A DNA stretch of 64,000 nucleotides from contig CAZNJI010000003.1 in NCBI GenBank assembly GCA_964573395.1, positions 1-64,000 on the forward strand. The letters are read 5' to 3'. The stretch's first letter is position 1, and each line of letters starts with the position of its first letter. Positions 48,871 to 57,383 of the stretch are shown here, one piece after another. Both the position numbers and the translations under genes were made by a program. The notes under the pieces were generated by a model. It worked only from the letters and a program-made list of their open reading frames with translations, was not told the origin of the DNA and made no database searches. The DNA is from DATIBQ01 sp964573395 (GTDB lineage Bacteria > Patescibacteriota > Minisyncoccia > Phycocordibacterales > UBA9973).

Positions 48871-49896
48871 TTATGCCGGGCTATATTTGCCCTCATCGCT
48901 CTTTTTGAAATATTTTGCGTTCTGCAGATTGACGATGATGGTGTTCCGCTTTAAGAAGCGCTCTTTCAGCACGCGATCAATGATTTCTTCTTTCGTCAGC
49001 GGCCCCTCTTTTTCCAGGATTTCGCGAATGACGTCTCGCACCACGCCTGGCTTGTATCCCCATTCAGCGAGCGCGTAGTAGCCGCGGCCGACCAGAACGA
49101 AACGAGGATCTTTAATGAGTTCGTTGTGGCAGGTTGCAACGTGCGTCTTTTTGTTGAACGTATCGCTGATCGCTTTTGCAACTTCTCGGAAGTGCATCGG
49201 AGAGCCGTGCTTTTTCATGATAAGGTACGCGTAGTCTTTGATGCCGCGCGTCTTTACGTTCTGCGAGTCGGCAGGGCCCCATTCGCCGAGCGGATTCTTT
49301 GCGATGCGCTTTGAAATGGAAAGCCAGCGTCGGGCGATTTCTTCGTTTTTATACTGCTCGGAAACGTTGGAAAGTTCCTCTATGAATCGGCTAATCAGGT
49401 CGTTTTCCGCCAAAAGTTCTCGGTCTGATATGTTCTGATAAATAGCATGCAGCGCTTCGTGGATCATTTCAGAAATTTCTTCGTCAATCGTCCAGCGGGA
49501 TTTGAAATGAGGGTCTTCCTTCAGTTTTTTGAATTCATCGCCGAGCACCAAGTAGAAATGAATGTGGTTCTGCACTGACTTGTCTTTTGAAAGCGCGGTT
49601 AAAAGCTCCTCTTCGTGCACCATCACGCCGAGCGAATCAATGACGCTTTTGAGTTCTTGGAACGTTTTGTGTTCGCTCTTAAACGCCTCGCTTTTTCGAA
49701 TAGCGTTCAAAGCCGCGTTTTCAATCTGCCGTACGCGTTCTCGAGTGATGCCGTATTTCTTCCCAATCGCCTCAAGCGTTTTCGGTTCTCCATCGCCAAG
49801 ACCATACCGGTTGACGATAATGTCGTGCGCACGATCTTGCAGCTCTGAAAGCAGACGCTTGGTGACTTGTTTCGGTTTGAAATTGACTGAAGGCAT
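48871..49896 (-). CDS. Sigma-70 region 4-like regulator with HARE-HTH domain
   Basis: A 341-residue DNA-binding protein. Residues 1-65 are sigma region 4 (ELQDRAHDIIVNRYGLGDGE then LEAIGKKYGITRERVRQIE, the -35 recognition helix). Around residues 215-280 is a HARE-HTH domain (MHFREVAKAISDTFNKK), as in the RNA polymerase delta subunit. No sigma region 2 is present, so it is not a full sigma factor; it may modulate RNA polymerase or DNA access. The ATG at 49896 is chosen over the upstream frame. Promoter TTGACT-N16-TACTAT. Confidence 0.8.
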   Translation of the reverse strand: MPSVNFKPKQVTKRLLSELQDRAHDIIVNRYGLGDGEPKTLEAIGKKYGITRERVRQIENAALNAIRKSEAFKSEHKTFQELKSVIDSLGVMVHEEELLTALSKDKSVQNHIHFYLVLGDEFKKLKEDPHFKSRWTIDEEISEMIHEALHAIYQNISDRELLAENDLISRFIEELSNVSEQYKNEEIARRWLSISKRIAKNPLGEWGPADSQNVKTRGIKDYAYLIMKKHGSPMHFREVAKAISDTFNKKTHVATCHNELIKDPRFVLVGRGYYALAEWGYKPGVVRDVIREILEKEGPLTKEEIIDRVLKERFLKRNTIIVNLQNAKYFKKSDEGKYSPA

Positions 49897-49924
49897 GTGT
49901 GTTTTGGTTAATTTGTATAAGTTG

Positions 49925-49952
49925 ATAGTATCATGCTTGCAAGAAAAGTCAA
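49925..49952 (-). promoter_or_regulatory. Promoter TTGACT-N16-TACTAT
   Basis: -35 at 49952-49947 and -10 at 49930-49925 on the minus strand, before the sigma-region-4/HARE protein. Confidence 0.7.
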
Positions 49953-49960
49953 CATATCCC

Positions 49961-51028
49961 CTAGCCAATCCGCTTGATGTCTTGGATAGTAAGCGCGATC
50001 ATGAGTGCAATCAGGAGCATGAATCCGATGATGTGGATGATGCCGACAACTTCCTGGCTAAATTTCCTTCGGGTAACCGCTTCAAGGCCAAGAATAAGGA
50101 GCCGGCCGCCATCGAGCGCCGGAAACGGAATCAGGTTCAACACGGCCAAGTTAAGCGATATGAGCGCTACGAATGAGAGGAAGTAGCTGATGCCGACGCT
50201 TGCCGCCTCTGAAACCGCCCCGGCAAGCCCCACCGGACCGATGAACGCCTCAAGCCCGCCCTTTCCCTGCACCAGCGTTGCAATCAAGTTTCCAAAAGCA
50301 ACAACAACGCTTTTCGTAATGAGCACGGATTCCTTCAACCCAACCCACATCGCCTTGAACGGAGAGAGTGTTATGACCGCTATCGGTTCAGCCGCAATGC
50401 CAATGGAACGAGTGCCGTTTTCCGAATCTATGGCCGGAATGATGGGAATGAGTTCCAGTTTTCCTTCCCGTTCTACGGTCAGCTGAATTTTGCTTTGCGT
50501 TTCGGAATTTTGCAGCAGCGAACGGATATCTTCGGTGTGCGGATTTTCTATCACCGTACCGGCAGAGCGAATTTCAATGATGCGATCGTGCAACCGGATT
50601 CCCGCATCTTCAGCCGGAGATTTCGGCAGAACGCTGATAACTTCCGGCGTGCCTTCAGGTACTACTTGCGGCACGCCGATCATGAATGCGGCTGAAAGCA
50701 GGATCCAGCCGAGCAGAAAATTGCAAACCACGCCCGCCACCAGCACCAGCGCCTGTTGGTACCGAGGGCGATTTAAAAAGAGCCGCTCAGGAGCAACGTC
50801 GGTTCGCGGTTCGATGGTGTTTTCTCCCGCAATCTTCACGAACCCGCCGATCGGCAGCGCGTTCAATGAAAAGGTGGTTTCCTTTCCCTTCCAGCTCGCA
50901 ACCTTCGGCGGAATGCCGAAACCGAATTCATCAACCTTCATGCCGGAGCGCCGCGCGGCAAAGTAATGCCCCCATTCATGAACGAGCACCGTGATTAAAA
51001 GCACTGCAATAAAAATAATGGCCGTCAT
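49961..51028 (-). CDS. rseP: RIP metalloprotease RseP (site-2 protease)
   Basis: A 355-residue intramembrane zinc protease. The HExxH-type motif is VHEWGHYFAARRSG in the first helix, a single PDZ domain follows (SPAEDAGIRLHDRIIEIRSA), and the second metal motif is NLIPFPALDGGRLLIL. It cuts membrane regulators such as anti-sigma factors. It starts 2 bp after frr. Confidence 0.95.
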   Translation of the reverse strand: MTAIIFIAVLLITVLVHEWGHYFAARRSGMKVDEFGFGIPPKVASWKGKETTFSLNALPIGGFVKIAGENTIEPRTDVAPERLFLNRPRYQQALVLVAGVVCNFLLGWILLSAAFMIGVPQVVPEGTPEVISVLPKSPAEDAGIRLHDRIIEIRSAGTVIENPHTEDIRSLLQNSETQSKIQLTVEREGKLELIPIIPAIDSENGTRSIGIAAEPIAVITLSPFKAMWVGLKESVLITKSVVVAFGNLIATLVQGKGGLEAFIGPVGLAGAVSEAASVGISYFLSFVALISLNLAVLNLIPFPALDGGRLLILGLEAVTRRKFSQEVVGIIHIIGFMLLIALMIALTIQDIKRIG

Positions 51029-51030
51029 CG

Positions 51031-51567
51031 CTAGTTCAGAATTTCTTCCTCTTTTCTTTCAAACATTTTTTCAAGATTTCCGTTTCCGCCGTCGACAAGC
51101 TTCTGCAGATCGTCTTTTGCTTTAAAGAGAGCGTCTTCAGGAAGCCCGCCGTCCTTGATTCGAGCCAGCTCGTTTTCGCGAATTTGCCGAAGCTGGATGC
51201 GCGCGTCTTCCAAGCGTTCTTTCGCTACCTTCACCAGCTGCGCGCGGCGCTCGGTAGTGAGCTGCGGCACGATTACCCTGATTCCCTGGTCATCCACCGC
51301 GATTGAAAATCCCAGCTGCGATGCATGGAGCGCCCGCTCGACTTCCTTAATGAGATTCTTATCCCACGGAGCAACGCGAAGCGTTCGGGGGTCTTCGATG
51401 GCGATTGAGGAAACGTTCTTAATGGGCATGAACGATCCGTATGACTCGACCTGCACGTGGTCAAGGAGCGCCGGCGCCGCGCGGCCGGTATGGAGCTGCT
51501 GGTACTCCTTCTGAAGCCATTCTTCAATTCGCTTCACCTCAGACTGAAAATTTCCAAATGAATGCAT
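51031..51567 (-). CDS. frr: Ribosome recycling factor
   Basis: A 178-residue RRF: LQKEYQQLHTGRAAPALLDH, NVSSIAIEDPRTLRVAPWD, and the C-terminal helix LEDARIQLRQIRENELARIK. It splits post-termination ribosomes with EF-G. The ATG at 51567 follows TATACT by 6 nt, so the mRNA is leaderless; the longer frame upstream would extend through the promoter. rseP is cotranscribed. Confidence 0.96.
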   Translation of the reverse strand: MHSFGNFQSEVKRIEEWLQKEYQQLHTGRAAPALLDHVQVESYGSFMPIKNVSSIAIEDPRTLRVAPWDKNLIKEVERALHASQLGFSIAVDDQGIRVIVPQLTTERRAQLVKVAKERLEDARIQLRQIRENELARIKDGGLPEDALFKAKDDLQKLVDGGNGNLEKMFERKEEEILN

Positions 51568-51587
51568 GGGGCGAGTATAACACAGGG

Positions 51588-52223
51588 TTACGGCCGAAGC
51601 GCGGTAACGACATATTCCATGACCTGCTTCGGAGAAAGGTTGCCCTCTGTCAGCCATTTTTTTGCTTCATACAAGAAGCGAAGCTGCTCTCCGTCTTTTG
51701 CATTCTTTTCTTTCAATAATCGTTCGTATTGGTCAAGGAGCGTCAGCGCTTCATACTTTCGGGCTTCGATTTCTCCTTCCCCCGCGAATGCCTCCTTAAT
51801 ATGAGCAAGTTGCGCTGCCTCCGGAAGAGAAGTGAAATCTTTTTTGCCGGACTGAGCGCCTTCTTCGCCATTCATAAATAGGAGCGCCCTTGAGCGTATC
51901 GTTTCCGGCAACAGAAGCGGCCATGGCGTAATGAGGCAGAAGCGTATCTCTTCGCCCGGCTCTTCAAGCGTTTTTAAGAGCGCCTGGTGCGCTTCCGGGG
52001 TCATCACGCCGAAGCTTGCAATAATATAGTATGGCCGATCGCGCCGTTCGCTATTGAGCGAAACGAGCGAATGCGCATGTTCCAGGGAAAGCTTCGGTTC
52101 AGTGAGCAGGTAGGTTTCAAAGTCATGGCTTTCGAGCAATTCAGAAAGCTCTCCGCCGCTTGCAAGGCCCCCCTTAAAGATGAACACTTTGTTATGCGGA
52201 TGTTGGGTGATGGCGGTGTGCAT
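51588..52223 (-). CDS. holB: DNA polymerase III delta'-like protein
   Basis: A 211-residue AAA+-related protein with ASFGVMTPEAHQALLKTLEE and FCLITPWPLLLPETIRSRAL, the sensor and SRC-like motif of clamp-loader delta'. A Walker A motif and much of the N-terminal domain are missing, so it can only play a structural part in the clamp loader. Its ATG lies 1 bp after the mreB stop. Confidence 0.75.
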   Translation of the reverse strand: MHTAITQHPHNKVFIFKGGLASGGELSELLESHDFETYLLTEPKLSLEHAHSLVSLNSERRDRPYYIIASFGVMTPEAHQALLKTLEEPGEEIRFCLITPWPLLLPETIRSRALLFMNGEEGAQSGKKDFTSLPEAAQLAHIKEAFAGEGEIEARKYEALTLLDQYERLLKEKNAKDGEQLRFLYEAKKWLTEGNLSPKQVMEYVVTALRP

Positions 52224-52224
52224 G

Positions 52225-53244
52225 TTATTTTTTCGAAAGCATCGAGCGCTTATACGCATCCAGGTGCTCAAGCGCAATACCGGTTCCTTTCGCAACGCAG
52301 TACAGCGCTTCGTCTGCCAGGCGGACCCGAACGCCGGTTTGCTGTTCGATCAGCTGGGTCAGGTTGCGCAGCTGGCTCGTGCCGCCCGTCATGATGATTC
52401 CATGATCGATAATGTCAGAGGCGAGCTCGGGAGGAGTTTGCTGCAGCACGTGCTTAATCGCTTTTACCATTTGCTTCAGTTCCGCATCGATGGCGCGGGC
52501 GAGTTCGTTCGTCGTTACTTGCACCGTTTTCGGAAGCCCTTCAATCAGATCGCGCCCTTTCACCTGCTGTTTTTCATCTTTTACTACCGGCATGGCCGAT
52601 GCATGGGAAATTTTCAGTTCTTCTGCCGTTTTGTCTCCGATTGAAAGCCCGTGCGTCCGCCGCAGGTAATCGACGATTGCCTGATCGATTTTGTTCCCCG
52701 CGCACTTTACCGAAGTGCAGGCAACGATGCCGCCGAGCGAAATCACGGCCACGTCGGTGGTGCCACCGCCAATGTCGACGATCATGAATCCACGGGATTG
52801 ATTGATCGGAATCCCTGCGCCGATTGCCGCAAGAATCGGCTCTTTCACGATTACCGCGCTTTTTGCTCCGGCGCGAATGGTTGCCTCAACCACCGCGCGG
52901 CGCTCGGTTGAAGTGATACCGGCAGGAACGGAGACCAATACATCCGGCTTGAACCAGTGGAATTTTCCGAGCGCCTTGTTAATGAAATGGCGGAGCATTG
53001 CCTCCGTCACGCGGTAGTCCGCAATGACGCCGTCTTGCATCGGCCGGTAGACGATGACCGTATCGGGAGTTTTTCCGACCATATCCTTCGCTTCGCCGCC
53101 GATCGCCAAAATGCGATTCGTCTCGCGCGAAACGGCAACGATCGACGGCTCGTTCAAGATAATCCCCTTTCCGGAAGCATAGACGAGGCAGTTGGCAGTT
53201 CCCAAGTCTATGCCGATTTTTTTGTGCCACGGCAATTGAAACAT
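52225..53244 (-). CDS. mreB: Rod-shape actin homologue MreB
   Basis: A 339-residue bacterial actin. KIGIDLGTANCLVYASGKGI, GFMIVDIGGGTTDVAVISLG and IIMTGGTSQLRNL are the nucleotide-binding loops. An N-terminal MFQLPWHKK segment may form the membrane-binding helix. It guides cell-wall synthesis, which implies a rod-shaped or elongating cell. A TTGAAA-N16-TATACT promoter ends 8 nt before the ATG at 53244. Confidence 0.97.
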   Translation of the reverse strand: MFQLPWHKKIGIDLGTANCLVYASGKGIILNEPSIVAVSRETNRILAIGGEAKDMVGKTPDTVIVYRPMQDGVIADYRVTEAMLRHFINKALGKFHWFKPDVLVSVPAGITSTERRAVVEATIRAGAKSAVIVKEPILAAIGAGIPINQSRGFMIVDIGGGTTDVAVISLGGIVACTSVKCAGNKIDQAIVDYLRRTHGLSIGDKTAEELKISHASAMPVVKDEKQQVKGRDLIEGLPKTVQVTTNELARAIDAELKQMVKAIKHVLQQTPPELASDIIDHGIIMTGGTSQLRNLTQLIEQQTGVRVRLADEALYCVAKGTGIALEHLDAYKRSMLSKK

Positions 53245-53252
53245 GTGTCCAA

Positions 53253-53280
53253 AGTATACGGTTCGGGCCGAAAGTTTCAA
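53253..53280 (-). promoter_or_regulatory. mreB promoter TTGAAA-N16-TATACT
   Basis: -35 at 53280-53275 and -10 at 53258-53253 on the minus strand. The mRNA start should be within 2 nt of the ATG. Confidence 0.7.
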
Positions 53281-53321
53281 CCTTGCTTTCAAGTTTTTGC
53301 AGTTAACCGTACACTAGACAC

Positions 53322-55193
53322 ATGCAGGTTATCTCTGTCATTCCGATTCAGAAAGGTATTCCGTTCGATACCCTTACCTACTACTCCCACGATCCGGTAC
53401 CTGAAGGATTCTTGGTGCAGATTCCGCTCCAGTCTCGGCAGATTACCGGCGTGGCAATCGAGTCGAGATCGCTCTCGGATGCCAAGCTTGATGTCAAATC
53501 GTCGGCTTTTTCGCTGAAGAAAATCAGCCAAATTATCGGGCCGAGCAGTATCGACCGAATATTCCTTACCGCTGCCAAAAAAGTAGCGCGGCGTTCCTTT
53601 ATTCCGCTTGGCGCGCTATTAGGAGAAATACTCGTGAGTGCAACCCTTGAACAGCGGCAATATCTGACAAAAGAATCGAGCGCCGAATCGAAGCACCAGG
53701 CGCCGCTGTTTGTCCAAGGAGACAGCGCCATGCGCGCGGATGACTACCGAATGCTTATTCGCGATGCCCTCGCAGGGCATCAATCGGTGCTCTTCATTGC
53801 GCCGACCATCGGCCAGGTAGAAGAGTGGCGAGCAATTCTTGCAAAAGGAATTGAGAAGCGTTCATTCGTTTTACATAGCGACGTTACCAAAACCGAACAG
53901 AAAAAAATCTACCGCGAGCTGTTTCAGCGGGAAGGAGCGTTCATCCTCTTTGCAACTCCCCACTATGCGATGATTCCATGGCTTGAAACGCCGATCACGA
54001 TTCTTGATAATCTCTCTCATGTCGGCTACCTCTCCCACGGCAGTGTTCCGGTCGATTATCAGGAATTCTATCGAACCATCGTTGCAGCACGGAACAAAAA
54101 GTTGGTACTCGGCGACAGAGTGATTCCGTTCCGATATGTATGGGAAGAAGAAAAAAATCCGCGCAGCTTGTTTCCGCGCAGCTACCTTCCAACGAAACTG
54201 CACATCCTCGATACTTCAAAACGCACGTTCGAGAACATCAGCCAGGAAATAGTCGAACTGCTCCGCCATACGGATGTCACCCAAAAGAAAGTGTTCGTCT
54301 ACGCGGAGCGGAAAGGGATCGCCCCATACTCCGTCTGCCGAACCTGCAAAATGGTCATCAAGTGCCGCCACTGCGCCGCATCGCTCGTGCTTCGCAGTGT
54401 TACCGGGTCGGACGGAAAAAAGGAACGCGCGTTCCTTTGCCCAGAGTGCGGCAATCAAGAGCCAAGCACCTATACCTGCGCCAACTGCGGCAGCTGGGAT
54501 ATCGAGGCAAGAGAAAGCGGTAGTGAAGGACTTTTCGAAGCGATAAAAAATCTGAACCTCTCGCTCCCGACGCTTCTGATTGAGGGAGAACGGGAAACTG
54601 ATGAAGACATTAAGCGGGCGCTTGAGAATGCGCCACGGGGAGCAGTTATTATCGGCACCGACCGGGCGTTTTCATTCCTGCGGGAGACCGATTTCTCAAT
54701 TATTCCCCACTTCGACCGACTGCTAAGCAAAATGACGCTCGGCGCCGGAGAGCGAACGCTGCGCCTTCTGTACCAGCTTGATGAAATTACCACCGACCGG
54801 ATCATCCTCGTAACCAAGAATCCCACGCAATCATTTTTGAAGGCGCTCGAAAAGAAAGAATTGGGAAAATACGTTGAAGAAGAAAAAGAAGTGGCGCGAG
54901 CGCTCGGCTATCCGCCGTTTGGCACCATGTTCAAGGTAAGCATCCGCACGCCGGAACACGATCGCGAAAACGCCGTCGAATCGGTGATAGCCGCCTGCAA
55001 ACCGCTTGAAGCGTTCCATGTGAGCTCGAAACGCAGCCGCCCCGGCGCCGCCTACGTGACGCTTATCTTCTTGGTAAAAGCCGGACGATCGTTTTTCGAA
55101 AGCGACACCGGACACTACGAACGACTGGTTGCCGAACTTTCCCTCTTGCCGTATCGGCCGAACATTGAAGGCAACCCTGATCGGGTCATATAA
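53322..55193 (+). CDS. priA: PriA-like primosomal protein without helicase motifs
   Basis: A 623-residue protein with PriA architecture. The N-terminal DNA-binding domain (IQKGIPFDTLTYYSHDPVPE), the central zinc site (CRTCKMVIKCRHC, CPECGNQEPSTYTCANCG) and the C-terminal domain (LGYPPFGTMFKVSIRTPEHD) are present. The Walker A GxTGSGKT and the DEEH Walker B are missing; the second reads ILDNLSHVGYLSHG here. It can probably bind forked DNA and partners but not unwind it by ATP. TACACT ends 6 nt before the ATG, divergent from mreB. Confidence 0.88.
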   Translation: MQVISVIPIQKGIPFDTLTYYSHDPVPEGFLVQIPLQSRQITGVAIESRSLSDAKLDVKSSAFSLKKISQIIGPSSIDRIFLTAAKKVARRSFIPLGALLGEILVSATLEQRQYLTKESSAESKHQAPLFVQGDSAMRADDYRMLIRDALAGHQSVLFIAPTIGQVEEWRAILAKGIEKRSFVLHSDVTKTEQKKIYRELFQREGAFILFATPHYAMIPWLETPITILDNLSHVGYLSHGSVPVDYQEFYRTIVAARNKKLVLGDRVIPFRYVWEEEKNPRSLFPRSYLPTKLHILDTSKRTFENISQEIVELLRHTDVTQKKVFVYAERKGIAPYSVCRTCKMVIKCRHCAASLVLRSVTGSDGKKERAFLCPECGNQEPSTYTCANCGSWDIEARESGSEGLFEAIKNLNLSLPTLLIEGERETDEDIKRALENAPRGAVIIGTDRAFSFLRETDFSIIPHFDRLLSKMTLGAGERTLRLLYQLDEITTDRIILVTKNPTQSFLKALEKKELGKYVEEEKEVARALGYPPFGTMFKVSIRTPEHDRENAVESVIAACKPLEAFHVSSKRSRPGAAYVTLIFLVKAGRSFFESDTGHYERLVAELSLLPYRPNIEGNPDRVI

Positions 55194-55203
55194 CCACTCT
55201 CTT

Positions 55204-55298
55204 GAAACTTTTCTTTTGGAAACACGCATATTTTTTCTCGTGAAAAATTACTCCGCTCGTCTTACACCGACTGCGCGAGGTTCCCAAAAGAAAATTTC
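55204..55298 (-). repeat. Folded repeat element, copy C
   Basis: Outer arms 55204-55219 and 55284-55298 pair over 15 bp with one bulge. Read on the minus strand it has the shared core CTCGCGCAGTCGG, then CGAGCGGA, and the ACGA-loop hairpin TTTTTC-ACGA-GAAAAA, followed by TATGCGTG. It starts 11 bp after the priA stop and is oriented opposite to copy B. Confidence 0.7.
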
Positions 55299-55322
55299 TG
55301 CGTTCGTTTGACTGAGAAGCCA

Positions 55323-55411
55323 GAACTGTTTTTTGAGAGGCTCCGCAGGCGGGTAGCCGAGGCTGAGCAAAAAATCACGAGATTTTTATGCATACTCTCA
55401 AAAAATAGTTC
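55323..55411 (+). repeat. Folded repeat element, copy B
   Basis: Outer arms 55323-55339 and 55395-55411 pair over 17 bp with one G-U. Inside are CCGCAGGCGGGTAGCCGAG, nearly the same as in copy A, and the hairpin AAAATC-ACGA-GATTTT followed by TATGCATA. No ORF and no T-run. It lies 62 bp before bS21. Confidence 0.75.
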
Positions 55412-55472
55412 CGGGCAAATCATATCTTAGGTAATTTGCGCCAGCACAAATCATGTGGTACGATTTCGGCTC

Positions 55473-55697
55473 ATGCCAATTATCAATGTAGAAATGAAAA
55501 AAACCGGCACCGAAAATCCAACGAGCCTCATTCGCCGATTTTCGCGCAAGATGCAGGAAGCCGGCATCATCCCGAAAGTAAAAGGAAAGCGATACAGCCA
55601 GCGCGCGCCATCATCGCTCTCTTTAAAAACGATGGCACTGCGAAGAATCGCGCGCCGAAAAGAAGTCGAACGGCTCAAGAAACTTGGCAAAATGTAA
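55473..55697 (+). CDS. rpsU: Small ribosomal subunit protein bS21-like
   Basis: A 74-residue very basic protein: MPIINVEMKKTGTENPTSLI, then RRFSRKMQEAGIIPKVKGKR and a Lys/Arg-rich C-terminus. The N-terminal pattern and the RRF-R-K-AG helix match bS21, which sits near the anti-Shine-Dalgarno region of 16S rRNA. A TACGAT box ends 8 nt before the ATG at 55473. ybeY follows after 7 bp. Confidence 0.85.
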   Translation: MPIINVEMKKTGTENPTSLIRRFSRKMQEAGIIPKVKGKRYSQRAPSSLSLKTMALRRIARRKEVERLKKLGKM

Positions 55698-55704
55698 AGA
55701 TTTC

Positions 55705-56097
55705 ATGGAACGCTTCGAACAACGTGGTGTCGTAGCAATTCGAGAAACAAAAGGCAAGCTCCCCCGCTTGCCTTTTGTGCAGTTGCGCGATGCGATTTTA
55801 GGAAAGCATTACGAAGTAACCATTGTTTTCTCTTCGCCACGCAGCATTAAAAATTTAAATAAAGTACATCGAAAAAAAGATTACATTCCGAACGTACTCT
55901 CATTCCCGCTCGAAAAAAAGAGCGGCGAAATCTACGCTTGCCTCTCTCAAATTCGGCGCGATGCGAAGCAGCACGACCAAACCTACGAAAAATTCTTACT
56001 TTTCTTGATTATTCACTCCATGCTCCATTTGAAAGGTTACGCCCACGGTAGTAAAATGGAAAAAGCAGAAGCAAGTTTCTTGCGCCGCTTCACATAA
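55705..56097 (+). CDS. ybeY: Endoribonuclease YbeY
   Basis: A 130-residue UPF0054 metalloenzyme. The zinc motif is HSMLHLKGYAHG, and LNKVHRKKDYIPNVLSFPL is the conserved middle part. It processes the 16S rRNA 3' end and quality-controls ribosomes. The ATG at 55705 is used because the earlier frame overlaps rpsU. It forms a run with rpsU and ftsA. Confidence 0.95.
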   Translation: MERFEQRGVVAIRETKGKLPRLPFVQLRDAILGKHYEVTIVFSSPRSIKNLNKVHRKKDYIPNVLSFPLEKKSGEIYACLSQIRRDAKQHDQTYEKFLLFLIIHSMLHLKGYAHGSKMEKAEASFLRRFT

Positions 56098-56100
56098 ACG

Positions 56101-57264
56101 ATGCAAAAAATCGCCGTAGGTATAGACATGGGAACCAGCACCACCAGGGTGATTGTTTCAGAACGAGACAAAACATCCGGCGCTTTAACCGTGCTCGGTA
56201 CCGGCATCTCTGAAACGCGCGGCATGCGACATGGCTACATCGTGAATAAGGAAGAAGCGGCAATTTCCATTGAACGTGCCGTGCGGGAAGCAGAAAAAAA
56301 TTCTGGGCTTCGCATTCGACGCGCCTGTGTATCACTCGGCGGCATCGGGCTTTCGTCGGTGTACGCAAGCGGAAGCGCCATCGTTACCCGCGCCGACGGA
56401 GTGATTACTTCCCTTGATATCGAAAAAGCGATGACCGAAGCGGAGCGCGATTTGGATTTGAAAAACAGAACCATCCTCCACGCCTATCCTATTTCATTTA
56501 AGATCGACGGCAAAGAAATTCCAGGCCGGCCCGAAGGAATTCAAGGAACAAAAATCGAAACGAAAGTGCTCTTCATTACGAGCTTCAGCCAGCACCTCGA
56601 TGATCTGCTGGAAGCAATGCAAGCGGCTGGCGTGGTTGTTGAGCAAATTATTGCCACTCCGATTGCAACGAACCACGTACTCTTAACCGATTTGCAGCGC
56701 AATTTCGGATGCGCCATCATCGACATCGGAACGGAAACGGTTTCGGTTGCCGTGTATGAAAATAACACCCTTACTTCGCTGCACGTATTCGGCATCGGCT
56801 CGCTCGACATTACCAAAGACATCGGGCTTGGGCTTCGCATCAGCCCGGAAGAAGCTGAAAACGTAAAAATTGGCGCCGTGCAATTCCAGAACTATCCGAA
56901 AAAGAAACTCGACGAAATCATCGAAGCGCGCCTCTCGGACATTTTCGAACTCGTTGACAAATATTTTAAAAAAATCGGGCGCAGCGGTTTGCTTCCAGCC
57001 GGTGCCATCATCATCGGCGGCGGAAGCCAGCTGCAGCTCGTTGAAAGCGTTGCGAAAGCAATGCTCCGCATTCCGGCAAAGCACGGGTACGTTGACATGC
57101 CGGGAATCAAAGCGCCCATTTCCGATCAGCGCTTTTTGGTAGCGTATGGCTGCACGCACTACCGCATTAATAGCGATAACTATGAAGAAGGCGGCAAGCT
57201 GAATACTTCAATGGGTGGCATTCTCGCGAGCTTGAAGCAATTTTTCAAACAACTGATTCCGTAA
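56101..57264 (+). CDS. ftsA: Cell division protein FtsA
   Basis: A 387-residue actin-fold protein. AVGIDMGTSTTRVIVSERDK, CAIIDIGTETVSVAVYEN and AIIIGGGSQLQLVESVA are the ATP loops, the 1C domain (residues 85-165) is present, and the C-terminal amphipathic helix GGILASLKQFFKQLIP should bind the membrane. It tethers FtsZ. It starts 3 bp after ybeY, and ftsZ follows 119 bp later with its own promoter. Confidence 0.96.
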   Translation: MQKIAVGIDMGTSTTRVIVSERDKTSGALTVLGTGISETRGMRHGYIVNKEEAAISIERAVREAEKNSGLRIRRACVSLGGIGLSSVYASGSAIVTRADGVITSLDIEKAMTEAERDLDLKNRTILHAYPISFKIDGKEIPGRPEGIQGTKIETKVLFITSFSQHLDDLLEAMQAAGVVVEQIIATPIATNHVLLTDLQRNFGCAIIDIGTETVSVAVYENNTLTSLHVFGIGSLDITKDIGLGLRISPEEAENVKIGAVQFQNYPKKKLDEIIEARLSDIFELVDKYFKKIGRSGLLPAGAIIIGGGSQLQLVESVAKAMLRIPAKHGYVDMPGIKAPISDQRFLVAYGCTHYRINSDNYEEGGKLNTSMGGILASLKQFFKQLIP

Positions 57265-57383
57265 GTTCTTTACAGTCACAAACAAAGAAATAAAACTCCA
57301 TATTGTCAATAGAATCGGTGTTTCTATTCCCTTTTCAAGCCTTTCTGCTATGATAGCCCTATACTCATTAGAGAGAGTGAAAT

